From NCBI GenBank assembly GCA_019244985.1, contig JAFASB010000477.1, positions 1 to 8,534 on the forward strand: 8,534 nt of DNA, in the 5' to 3' direction. The DNA comes from Acidimicrobiia bacterium. Lineage in GTDB: Bacteria; Actinomycetota; Acidimicrobiia; Acidimicrobiales; AC-14. Shown piece after piece: positions 1 through 4,730 of the stretch. Position 1 is the first letter of the stretch. Each line of letters opens with the position of its first letter. A model generated the notes under the pieces. It had not been told where the DNA came from. It made no database searches and worked only from the letters and a program-made list of their open reading frames with translations. Both the position numbers and the translations under genes were made by a program.

Positions 1-853
1 CGCTCGCGTCCAGGTGCACCTCGGCGTCGAACTCGGCGCCGTCGTCGGTGCGCAGCTGCCGCCAGTTCTCGACCGCCGCGTCCCAGTCCGCGCCCCGCGG
101 CGCGTGCGGGCGGCCCTTCAGGTACTCGAACGTCGTCTCGTCCGGCGCGATCATCCCGGCGCGGGCGCCGGCCTCGATCGACATGTTGCACACGGTCATC
201 CGGCCTTCCATCGACAGGCCCCGGATCGCCGAACCCCGGTACTCGACGACGTGGCCGACGCCGCCGCCCGTGCCAATGCGGCCGATGATCGCCAGGACGA
301 TGTCCTTGGCGGTGACGCCGGCGGGGAGCGTGCCGTCGACGGTGACGGCCATCGCCTTGGGGCGCACCGCCGGCAGCGTCTGCGTGGCGAGCACGTGCTC
401 GACCTCGCTGGTGCCGATGCCGAATGCGAGCGCGCCGAACGCGCCGTGGGTCGAAGTGTGGCTGTCGCCGCACACGATCGTCATGCCCGGCTGCGTGAGG
501 CCCTGCTCGGGACCGATCACGTGCACGATCCCCTGACCGGGGTCGCCCATCGCGTACAGGCGAATGCCGAACTCCTCGCAGTTCGCCCCCAGGACCTCCA
601 TCTGCTTGGCCGAGATCGGGTCTTCGAGCGGCTTGTCGAGGCCGATCGTCGGAACGTTGTGGTCCATCGTCGCCACCGTGAGGTCGGGACGCCGGACCCT
701 TCGGCCGTTCATGCGCAAGCCGTCGAACGCCTGCGGCGACGTGACCTCGTGGACGAGGTGGAGGTCGATGTAGAGCACGTCGGGCTCGCCCTGAGCGCGG
801 TGGACGACGTGCTGCTCCCAGACCTTCTGGCTCAATGTCTGAGGCTCTGTCAT
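1..853 (-). CDS. leuC: 3-isopropylmalate dehydratase large subunit LeuC (partial, N-terminal 284 residues)
   Basis: Large subunit of isopropylmalate isomerase, a cytoplasmic [4Fe-4S] enzyme that with LeuD converts 2-isopropylmalate to 3-isopropylmalate; in organisms with CimA it also isomerises citramalate. I translated the minus strand from the ATG at 853. Aconitase-family signatures are clear: HLVHEVTSPQAF (about residues 32-43), DHNVPT (64-69), GDSHTSTHGAFGALAFGIGT (129-148), and a stretch at 214-242 containing EGRMTVCNMSIEAGARAGM. The iron-sulfur cysteines lie further C-terminal, beyond the left edge, so they cannot be checked. The start is supported by AGGA (862-865) 8 nt upstream and by MTEPQTLSQKVWEQHVV being a normal LeuC N-terminus; the ATG at 873 is out of frame and soon stops. 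It is divergent from the IclR regulator gene and probably repressed by its product. leuD probably follows outside the window (inference). Confidence 0.97.
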   Translation of the reverse strand, partial: MTEPQTLSQKVWEQHVVHRAQGEPDVLYIDLHLVHEVTSPQAFDGLRMNGRRVRRPDLTVATMDHNVPTIGLDKPLEDPISAKQMEVLGANCEEFGIRLYAMGDPGQGIVHVIGPEQGLTQPGMTIVCGDSHTSTHGAFGALAFGIGTSEVEHVLATQTLPAVRPKAMAVTVDGTLPAGVTAKDIVLAIIGRIGTGGGVGHVVEYRGSAIRGLSMEGRMTVCNMSIEAGARAGMIAPDETTFEYLKGRPHAPRGADWDAAVENWRQLRTDDGAEFDAEVHLDAS

Positions 854-861
854 TGCAATTG

Positions 862-865
862 TCCT
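862..865 (-). promoter_or_regulatory. Ribosome binding site of leuC
   Basis: AGGA on the minus strand, 8 nt before the ATG at 853. It fixes the leuC start and shows that leuC has a real 5' leader, unlike the divergent regulator gene. Confidence 0.6.
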
Positions 866-875
866 GCTGCCATGC

Positions 876-905
876 TTGCGATCTCACATTCTGAGATAGT
901 AATCT
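876..905 (+). promoter_or_regulatory. Candidate promoter of the IclR-family gene (leaderless type)
   Basis: TTGCGA (876-881), an 18-nt spacer and TAATCT (900-905). The GTG start at 912 follows 6 nt after the -10 box, so the predicted transcript begins at or beside the start codon. No SD sequence precedes the GTG, which agrees with a leaderless mRNA. The promoter spans the inverted repeat, so autoregulation is expected. Confidence 0.45.
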
Positions 906-906
906 C
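881..906. promoter_or_regulatory. Inverted-repeat operator between leuC and the IclR-family gene
   Basis: ATCTCA (881-886), CATTC, TGAGAT (892-897) is a perfect 6+5+6 palindrome. A third half-site ATCTC (902-906) makes a second inverted repeat with GAGAT (893-897), 4-nt spacer. The element covers the predicted leuC start point and -10 and the regulator's spacer and -10. NdgR/LtbR-type IclR regulators are known to act at divergent leuC promoters in actinobacteria, so this is the natural binding site for the adjacent gene's product. The repeats are seen directly; the binding is inferred. Confidence 0.65.
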
Positions 907-925
907 GTGTAGTGGACAGTGTAAG
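896..925 (-). promoter_or_regulatory. Candidate leuC promoter
   Basis: Read on the minus strand, CTTACA (925-920) and TACTAT (901-896) are separated by 18 nt. The -10 fits TAnnnT and the -35 matches TTGACA at 4 of 6 positions. Transcription would begin near 889, giving a leader of roughly 35 nt that includes the AGGA. The start point would fall inside the inverted repeat at 881-897, so a protein bound there should block the promoter. Prediction by eye only. Confidence 0.45.
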
Positions 926-1547
926 CGGCATCGGAGTGCTGGACAAGGCCGTCGTAGTGCTCAACGCCCTCGAGTCCGGGCCCCTCTCGCTGCCCGACCT
1001 GGTCGACGCCACCGGCCTGCCGCGCGCCACCGCCCACCGGTTGGCGGCTGCCCTCGAGGTCCATGGCTTCGTCGGCCGCGCCGCCGACGGACGGTTCCAG
1101 CTCGGCCCGCGCCTCTCCCAACCGGGTCTGCCCGTCGTCGCCAGGCCCGCGCTCGAGGCGCTGCGCGACGCCACCGGCGAGAGCGTGCAGCTCTACGTGC
1201 GGCGAGGCGACCAGCGCCTCTGCGTCGAGGCCCTCGAGTCCCCGCACGGGTTGCGGACGATCGTCCCCGTGGGTGCCCTGCTGCCACTCGATGCCGGCTC
1301 CGCCGGCAAGGTCCTGCGAGCCGACGACGGCGCGCTGAAGCGGGGTTGGGCCGAGAGTGTGGAGGAGCGTCAGCGTGGGGTGGCGTCGGTGAGCGCTCCG
1401 GTCCACCACGACGGCAACGTGGTCGCTGCGGTGTCGGTGTCGGGTCCGGTCGAGCGCACGACCCGCGCCCCGGGTCGCCGCTACGCGAAGGCGGTGGTTG
1501 CGGCGGCGCGCGAGATCGAGGCCACGCTCGCTCGATCTACGGGGTGA
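912..1547 (+). CDS. ndgR: IclR-family transcriptional regulator, NdgR/LtbR type
   Basis: DNA-binding regulator of leucine and other amino-acid genes in actinobacteria, adjacent to and divergent from leuC. Residues 1-66 form the winged helix-turn-helix (HTH): SGIGVLDKAVVVLNALE opens the domain, the recognition helix is around 36-50 (LPRATAHRLAAALEV), and RFQLGPRL (61-68) is the wing end. The effector domain follows, with VASVSAPV (157-164) and VVAAVSVSGPVER (170-182) typical of IclR C-termini. The start is GTG at 912; the SGIGVLDKA beginning matches how I remember NdgR starting, which supports it over the GTG at 936. At 211 residues it is shorter than the roughly 235-240 I recall for Streptomyces NdgR: the linker after the HTH (68-78) and the segment around 125-146 look trimmed, although family motifs remain on both sides. 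It is probably autoregulated through 881-906. The symbol is by similarity and synteny. Confidence 0.88.
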   Translation: MDSVSGIGVLDKAVVVLNALESGPLSLPDLVDATGLPRATAHRLAAALEVHGFVGRAADGRFQLGPRLSQPGLPVVARPALEALRDATGESVQLYVRRGDQRLCVEALESPHGLRTIVPVGALLPLDAGSAGKVLRADDGALKRGWAESVEERQRGVASVSAPVHHDGNVVAAVSVSGPVERTTRAPGRRYAKAVVAAAREIEATLARSTG

Positions 1548-2409
1548 CGACGACCGTCGTCTTCAGGTCCGCCTGGCTGGCGTAGGGGTTGTTGCAGTCC
1601 TGCATCGCCGAACGCACGTTGAAGACCACGTCGTACGTCCCGGGCTGGGCGTAGGTGTGGTCCAGCGGGGGGTCGGTGAGCGTGCCCTGCTGCTTTGCCG
1701 GAGGGGTCCATGGTCCGTACTGCGGCGGACAGTACGAGGGGTCGATCGACGGCCGAGGGTCGCAGTGATACCCCTGGCCGTCGCCGAAGTCGACGTTGCA
1801 CTCCTGGAGCGGTGAGGCGTCCGGGTCGGTGCCCGTGAGGGTGAACGTCACCTTGTCGCCCACGTGAACGGTCGTGTTGCTCGGCGTGACCTGCCCGGTG
1901 ATGGGCTGATTCGGGTCGGGCGCGGGCTGCCAGGAGAACGCCCCGCACGACGGGTCGTAGGAGTTGTGGCACGTCGAGGTCGGCGTGAAGCCGCCCGAGG
2001 AGTTGCCGGGGGGCGTCGCCGGCGCCGGCGTCGTGCCCGGCGCGGTCGTGCCCGACGGCGCCTTGGCCGCCGGCTTGGGCGCGGGCTTGGCCGCCACGGT
2101 GGTCGTCGGCGAGGGGCGGGTGAACGTGATGCCCGCGACGAGCGGGGGACGGGTCGTCGCCGTCGACCCGGGGTCGAGCGGCGGGGCGGTGGGCACGGAC
2201 CCATCGGGGACGGCGTTGATGACACCCTCGGCGGGCTGCGCGTTGGACGCACCTTGGGCGGATGCGGCCGTCTGCACCTTCTTGGTGTTGTCGGCGCTGG
2301 TGAGCAGGCCGGGGATAGCGGCGACCAGGGCGACGGCGACTGCCACACAAAGCCCGATCACCATGCGGCGCCGGGTCACGCCCTGTTCCGCCCGCTCGAG
2401 AACGTTCAT
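1537..2409 (-). CDS. Membrane-anchored PKD-like domain protein (paralogue 1)
   Basis: Function unknown. The 290-residue protein has a short basic N-terminus (RRR at 13-15), one hydrophobic segment at about 16-36 (VIGLCVAVAVALVAAIPGLL), a low-complexity Pro/Ala/Thr linker at about 70-135, and a C-terminal domain from about 145. That domain has PKD-like hallmarks: VDFGDGQ (206-212) and DHTYAQPGTYDVVF (250-263). This predicts a signal-anchored extracellular protein with a beta-sandwich head. Six cysteines (147, 155, 204, 216, 227, 272) align with six in the next gene upstream, suggesting three disulfides. The start ATG directly follows the TGA of that paralogue, with a weak GGTGAGC upstream, so translation is probably coupled. 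The 3' end overlaps the IclR-family gene by 11 bp, tail to tail. PKD folds often serve in surface binding, but no ligand or enzyme activity can be read here. Confidence 0.82.
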   Translation of the reverse strand: MNVLERAEQGVTRRRMVIGLCVAVAVALVAAIPGLLTSADNTKKVQTAASAQGASNAQPAEGVINAVPDGSVPTAPPLDPGSTATTRPPLVAGITFTRPSPTTTVAAKPAPKPAAKAPSGTTAPGTTPAPATPPGNSSGGFTPTSTCHNSYDPSCGAFSWQPAPDPNQPITGQVTPSNTTVHVGDKVTFTLTGTDPDASPLQECNVDFGDGQGYHCDPRPSIDPSYCPPQYGPWTPPAKQQGTLTDPPLDHTYAQPGTYDVVFNVRSAMQDCNNPYASQADLKTTVVVTP

Positions 2410-3168
2410 TCAGCTCACCGTGACCTGGGCGAGTGCCTGGGCGGCACCGCCATAGGGGTCGGGACTGCAGAAGCTGTGGGACTGCAGTTGGAACGAGGCT
2501 ACGTACGGAGTGGCCTGTGCGGTGGCATAGGTGTGGTCGATGTCCAATTCGTACCGATCTGAGCTCTTTGCGGGCGGTGTCCACGGCCCGTAGGGCGCCT
2601 GGCACGTGGGTGACGGCGGGCAGTCGTTCGACGTCTGGCCGTCGCCGAAGTCGACGACGACGCAGCGGTCGATCTTGGCGTCGGGATCCTGGGCCACGAT
2701 GTGGAAGTTCACCTCCTGGCCCGCATTTCCCTGCTGGGATTGTGGCGAGACGGTGACAGTCAGTGGCGAATTGGGGCCGGGGTCGGGGTCCCAGCGGAAC
2801 GGGCCGCACGCCGGGTCGTAGCTGTTCCGGCACGGTGACGGGGCCGGGCGAGTCGTCGTCGTCGCCTTGGGAGCGAGCGTGGTGGCCGTCCGCTGGAGCG
2901 GCGCCACCGAGGCGGGGGTCGTCGTGGCGGGGAGGGGGAGCGGTGCCATCGGGACACCGGCGACGAGGCCCTGCGTCGTCGTGGACGTGGTCACGCGCAG
3001 GAAGGGCTGGCTGGCGCTGACGCTCTTGGTGTCGTCCCCGCCGCCCAGGAGGACGCCGGGGATGGCGGCGACGAGCGTGACGGCGACGGCCGCGAGCAGC
3101 GCCAGGCGTAGCCGCCGCTGCCCGACGTCGGGCGCCGCGGCGTGCAGTTCTTCCCCGTGGTCATCCAT
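2410..3168 (-). CDS. Membrane-anchored PKD-like domain protein (paralogue 2)
   Basis: Function unknown; 252 residues, a tandem paralogue of the downstream gene. It has a cytoplasmic N-terminus of about 20 residues, a hydrophobic anchor at about 19-42 (LRLALLAAVAVTLVAAIPGV), a Thr/Pro-rich linker at about 58-111 with TTT and TTTT runs, then a PKD-like head from about 112. Shared landmarks are C-x-NSYDP-x-CG-x-F-x-W (113-126), VVDFGDGQ (171-178), YGPWTPPAK (193-201) and DHTYA (211-215). Cysteines 113, 121, 169, 183, 189 and 234 match the six of the sister protein. I chose ATG 3168 because it places the hydrophobic segment near the N-terminus as in the paralogue; the open frame runs upstream to 3687, but that part is antisense-type, Arg-rich sequence lying over the hydrolase gene. 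No clear SD. It sits 32 nt after the hydrolase stop and abuts the next gene at TGA|ATG. Confidence 0.82.
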   Translation of the reverse strand: MDDHGEELHAAAPDVGQRRLRLALLAAVAVTLVAAIPGVLLGGGDDTKSVSASQPFLRVTTSTTTQGLVAGVPMAPLPLPATTTPASVAPLQRTATTLAPKATTTTRPAPSPCRNSYDPACGPFRWDPDPGPNSPLTVTVSPQSQQGNAGQEVNFHIVAQDPDAKIDRCVVVDFGDGQTSNDCPPSPTCQAPYGPWTPPAKSSDRYELDIDHTYATAQATPYVASFQLQSHSFCSPDPYGGAAQALAQVTVS

Positions 3169-3190
3169 ACGGCGTGGGATGCAAGATTGG

Positions 3191-3214
3191 CACCCCGCCG
3201 TTAGGCGGTGGGTG
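3191..3214 (-). repeat. Imperfect hairpin at the hydrolase stop codon
   Basis: CCGCC (3195-3199) and GGCGG (3204-3208) pair around GTTA, and flanking CACC (3191-3194) and GGTG (3211-3214) extend the stem past a 2-nt bulge. The TAA stop of the hydrolase is in the loop region. No U-run follows on either strand, so it is not a standard intrinsic terminator. It could slow RNA decay or separate expression of the upstream genes from the PKD pair. Confidence 0.35.
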
Positions 3215-4094
3215 CGCCCGCGGAGAGCAGCCGGGCGCGTGTGGCCACGTCGACGCAGGCGTTCACAAGCACCGGCACGAAGCGTTGGGCGCCGAGGGCG
3301 CACACGAGGTGGTCGCCGTCGACGGGGAACACCCGAGCCCCGGAAATGGCATCGGCCAGCTTCTGCTGGCGGTGCGGAGGGACGGCCTGGTCGCGCGTCG
3401 TCAGGACGACAGCCGTCGGCACGTCGACGTCTCCGATCCACTCGTGCGACGAGAAGCGCCCGAGGGCAGCTGCGGCCGCCGCGAGTGACGCCGGGTCGCC
3501 GCGCCGCAGTTCGCGCATCGCCCACTGTCGGGCCGGCGGGTCCTCGAGGCGCGCTGTCGTGAACCGCCGCATCATCTGGCGACGCACGCCCGCGGGTGCC
3601 ACGCCGGCCGCCGCCGCCAGACCCGGCAGCACGCCGAACGCGATCCGTTCGCCGGGTCCGCCGCGGAAGTTGCGGCTGGTGGCGCACAACACCAGACCGG
3701 CCACATTGTCACGGTGGCGGTACCACGTCAGCTGGGCGATCGGCCCGCCCATCGAATACCCGACGGCGATGAAGCGCTCGACGCCGAGCACGTCGGCGAG
3801 TGCCGCCACGTCGTCGGCACAGTCCGCGAGCCGGAAGCGGGCGCCGATCCTGATCCCCTGGCCGTGGCCGCGATGGTCGAGCGAGACGACCCGGAACCGC
3901 CGCTCAAGTGCCGCGAACGAAGGGAACCAGTTGAGGTCCCCAGTAGCGCCGAGGCCGTGCAGCAGCACGACGGTGGGCGCGCCGGCGCGGGCGCCTGTGT
4001 CGCGCACGAACGTGGTCCCCCGGCCGGGGAGCTCGACGAGACGGCCGGGCGGGAGGGGGACGGGCGAGCCCGCCGCTTCGCCCGCGTCAGACAT
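3201..4094 (-). CDS. Alpha/beta hydrolase fold protein
   Basis: Predicted soluble serine hydrolase of 297 residues; substrate unknown. The fold's landmarks occur in order: VVLLHGLGATGDLNW (42-56) with the HG oxyanion motif, DHRGHGQG (73-80), the nucleophile elbow GYSMGG (112-117, Ser114), the acid in LTTRDQAVPP (Asp235) and VDGDHLV with His262. The catalytic triad therefore looks complete. A cap region lies between about residues 145 and 220. Length and motif order fit the 2-hydroxymuconic-semialdehyde hydrolase/esterase/lipase type family, which is too broad to give a reaction. The start ATG overlaps the end of greA by 8 bp (ATGTCTGA), which fixes the start and indicates translational coupling. 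It is followed by the two PKD-like genes. The link to greA is probably operon convenience rather than shared biochemistry. Confidence 0.88.
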   Translation of the reverse strand: MSDAGEAAGSPVPLPPGRLVELPGRGTTFVRDTGARAGAPTVVLLHGLGATGDLNWFPSFAALERRFRVVSLDHRGHGQGIRIGARFRLADCADDVAALADVLGVERFIAVGYSMGGPIAQLTWYRHRDNVAGLVLCATSRNFRGGPGERIAFGVLPGLAAAAGVAPAGVRRQMMRRFTTARLEDPPARQWAMRELRRGDPASLAAAAAALGRFSSHEWIGDVDVPTAVVLTTRDQAVPPHRQQKLADAISGARVFPVDGDHLVCALGAQRFVPVLVNACVDVATRARLLSAGAPTA

Positions 4095-4557
4095 CGACAG
4101 CGACGACCTCGACCTTCAGCGTGCCGCCCGGGGCCTCGTACTCGACGACGTCGCCGGCCCCCCGCCCCACCAGGGCCTGGCCGAGCGGCGAGCCCGGGGA
4201 GATCACCGACACGTCGTCGCGCCGCTCCTCGATGGAGCCGATCAGGTAGCGCTCGGTGTCGTCGTCACCCTCGTAGCGGATCGTTACGACCGATCCTGCA
4301 GCGACCGTGCCGCTCGAAGCGCTTGAGGCGTCGACGATCTCGGCGTCCTTGAGCATCGCCTGCAACTGACGGATGCGCGCTTCCATCTTGCCCTGGTCGT
4401 CCTTGGCGGCGTGGTAGTCACCGTTCTCGGACAGATCACCGAGCTCCCGTGCCCGCTCGATCAGCTGGGCGATCTCGGTGCGTCCCCTCGTCGTGAGGTC
4501 CTCGAGCTCGGCCTGCAGGCGGTCGTAGGCGTCACGGGAGAGTTGCGTGGAAGCCAT
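4087..4557 (-). CDS. greA: Transcription elongation factor GreA
   Basis: GreA enters the RNA polymerase secondary channel and stimulates cleavage of backtracked transcripts. This 156-residue protein matches the usual length (about 158). The N-terminal coiled coil covers about 1-76 with GDLSENGDYHAAKDDQG at 40-56; Asp41 and Glu44 at the coiled-coil tip are the acidic residues that position the catalytic metal in E. coli GreA. The C-terminal FKBP-like domain spans about 82-156, with SPGSPLGQALVGRGAGDVVE at 120-139 as the family signature. I chose ATG 4557 (MASTQLSRDAYDRL); the frame stays open upstream to 4692, but that extension crosses the divergent leader region and is unlike GreA. It is the first gene of the minus-strand cluster and overlaps the hydrolase start by 8 bp. 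Confidence 0.96.
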   Translation of the reverse strand: MASTQLSRDAYDRLQAELEDLTTRGRTEIAQLIERARELGDLSENGDYHAAKDDQGKMEARIRQLQAMLKDAEIVDASSASSGTVAAGSVVTIRYEGDDDTERYLIGSIEERRDDVSVISPGSPLGQALVGRGAGDVVEYEAPGGTLKVEVVAVDV

Positions 4558-4564
4558 GGCCGCG

Positions 4565-4570
4565 AGGCTA
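4565..4570 (-). promoter_or_regulatory. Candidate -10 box of greA (leaderless arrangement)
   Basis: TAGCCT on the minus strand (4570-4565) fits TAnnnT and ends 7 nt before the greA ATG. No SD is visible in the CGCGGCC between them. Upstream, ATTTCA at a 17-nt spacing is only a poor -35. This suggests a leaderless greA transcript, but the box is short and could occur by chance. Confidence 0.35.
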
Positions 4571-4583
4571 CAGCCGGTAGGAG

Positions 4584-4612
4584 TTGCTGAAATCCCGCTC
4601 GTCACCGATACT
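4584..4612 (+). promoter_or_regulatory. Candidate promoter of the leuB-ilvE-cimA operon
   Basis: TTGCTG (4584-4589), a 17-nt spacer and GATACT (4607-4612). The predicted start near 4619 would leave the leader peptide's GTG (4622) almost at the 5' end, so the GGAGGGG at 4613-4619 would be only partly transcribed. Either the leader peptide is translated near-leaderless, or a second start point lies further upstream. By-eye prediction. Confidence 0.4.
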
Positions 4613-4621
4613 GGAGGGGCT

Positions 4622-4654
4622 GTGACCTCTTTTTCGATCGCCGTAATTCCGTAG
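4622..4654 (+). CDS. Candidate attenuator leader peptide rich in Ile/Val codons
   Basis: A 10-codon reading frame, GTG to TAG, encoding MTSFSIAVIP. It is preceded by GGAGGGG (4613-4619), a strong SD-like sequence although close to the start codon. It contains Ile6 (ATC), Val8 (GTA) and Ile9 (ATT), and no Leu. GTA and ATT are codons rarely used in the neighbouring GC-rich genes, as are TCT and TTT. The stop codon's last base is the first base of the hairpin at 4654-4678, and a terminator follows before leuB, the classic layout of amino-acid attenuators. As the downstream genes make isoleucine, the codon content fits the operon. The ORF and hairpins are seen directly; translation and control are inferred. 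Confidence 0.62.
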   Translation: MTSFSIAVIP

Positions 4655-4678
4655 CACACGCCCTCGCCCGGCGTGTGC
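4654..4678 (+). promoter_or_regulatory. Attenuator hairpin 1 (anti-antiterminator)
   Basis: GCACACGCC (4654-4662) and GGCGTGTGC (4670-4678) form a perfect 9-bp stem with a 7-nt loop, starting at the last base of the leader stop codon. A ribosome stalled at Val8 or Ile9 should cover much of the 5' arm and prevent folding. The freed loop and 3' arm could then pair with the terminator: 4664-4670 with 4697-4703 (7 bp including two G-U pairs) and TGTG 4674-4677 with CACA 4690-4693. Confidence 0.65.
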
Positions 4679-4683
4679 CTCCG

Positions 4684-4713
4684 ACCGTCCACAATGTGGG
4701 CGGTTTTTCTTTT
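4684..4713 (+). terminator. Intrinsic terminator in the leuB leader (attenuator terminator)
   Basis: ACCGTCCAC (4684-4692), loop AAT and GTGGGCGGT (4696-4704) give a 9-bp stem with one G-U pair, followed at once by TTTTCTTTT (4705-4713). This is a textbook rho-independent terminator pointing at leuB, only 17 nt before its start codon and after the leader peptide. A terminator here makes sense only as conditional control of the genes downstream, because no full-length plus-strand gene ends upstream of it. Confidence 0.8.
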
Positions 4714-4720
4714 CCCGAAC

Positions 4721-4724
4721 AGGA
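4721..4724 (+). promoter_or_regulatory. Ribosome binding site of leuB
   Basis: AGGA followed by a 6-nt spacer (CGCAAC) before GTG 4731. It decides the non-ATG start of leuB and lies outside the terminator hairpin. Confidence 0.7.
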
Positions 4725-4730
4725 CGCAAC

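Noticed and set aside
14..1585. 523-residue plus-strand open frame covering leuC and the regulator
   Set aside because: Its translation is Arg/Ala/Asp-rich with no recognisable motif. The minus strand of the first half encodes clear LeuC, and another plus frame encodes the IclR protein.
1848..2348. Frames rich in Pro/Arg/Ser or Arg/Gly in the PKD linker region (both strands)
   Set aside because: They arise from GC-rich repeats encoding the Pro/Ala/Thr linker read in other frames; no start signal or domain.
3169..3687. N-terminal extension of the second PKD protein to residue count 425
   Set aside because: The extension is antisense-type Arg-rich sequence over the hydrolase gene. Starting at ATG 3168 puts the membrane anchor at the N-terminus as in the paralogue.
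4558..4692. N-terminal extension of greA to an upstream start
   Set aside because: The added residues are not part of GreA, they cross the divergent leader region, and the 156-residue form from ATG 4557 has the right length and the Asp41/Glu44 numbering.
4654..4713. The two hairpins as a bidirectional terminator for greA or as a riboswitch
   Set aside because: They lie upstream of the greA start, not at its end, and the U-run is on the plus strand. The leader ORF with Ile/Val codons explains the structure without a ligand-binding RNA; no known riboswitch core was recognised.
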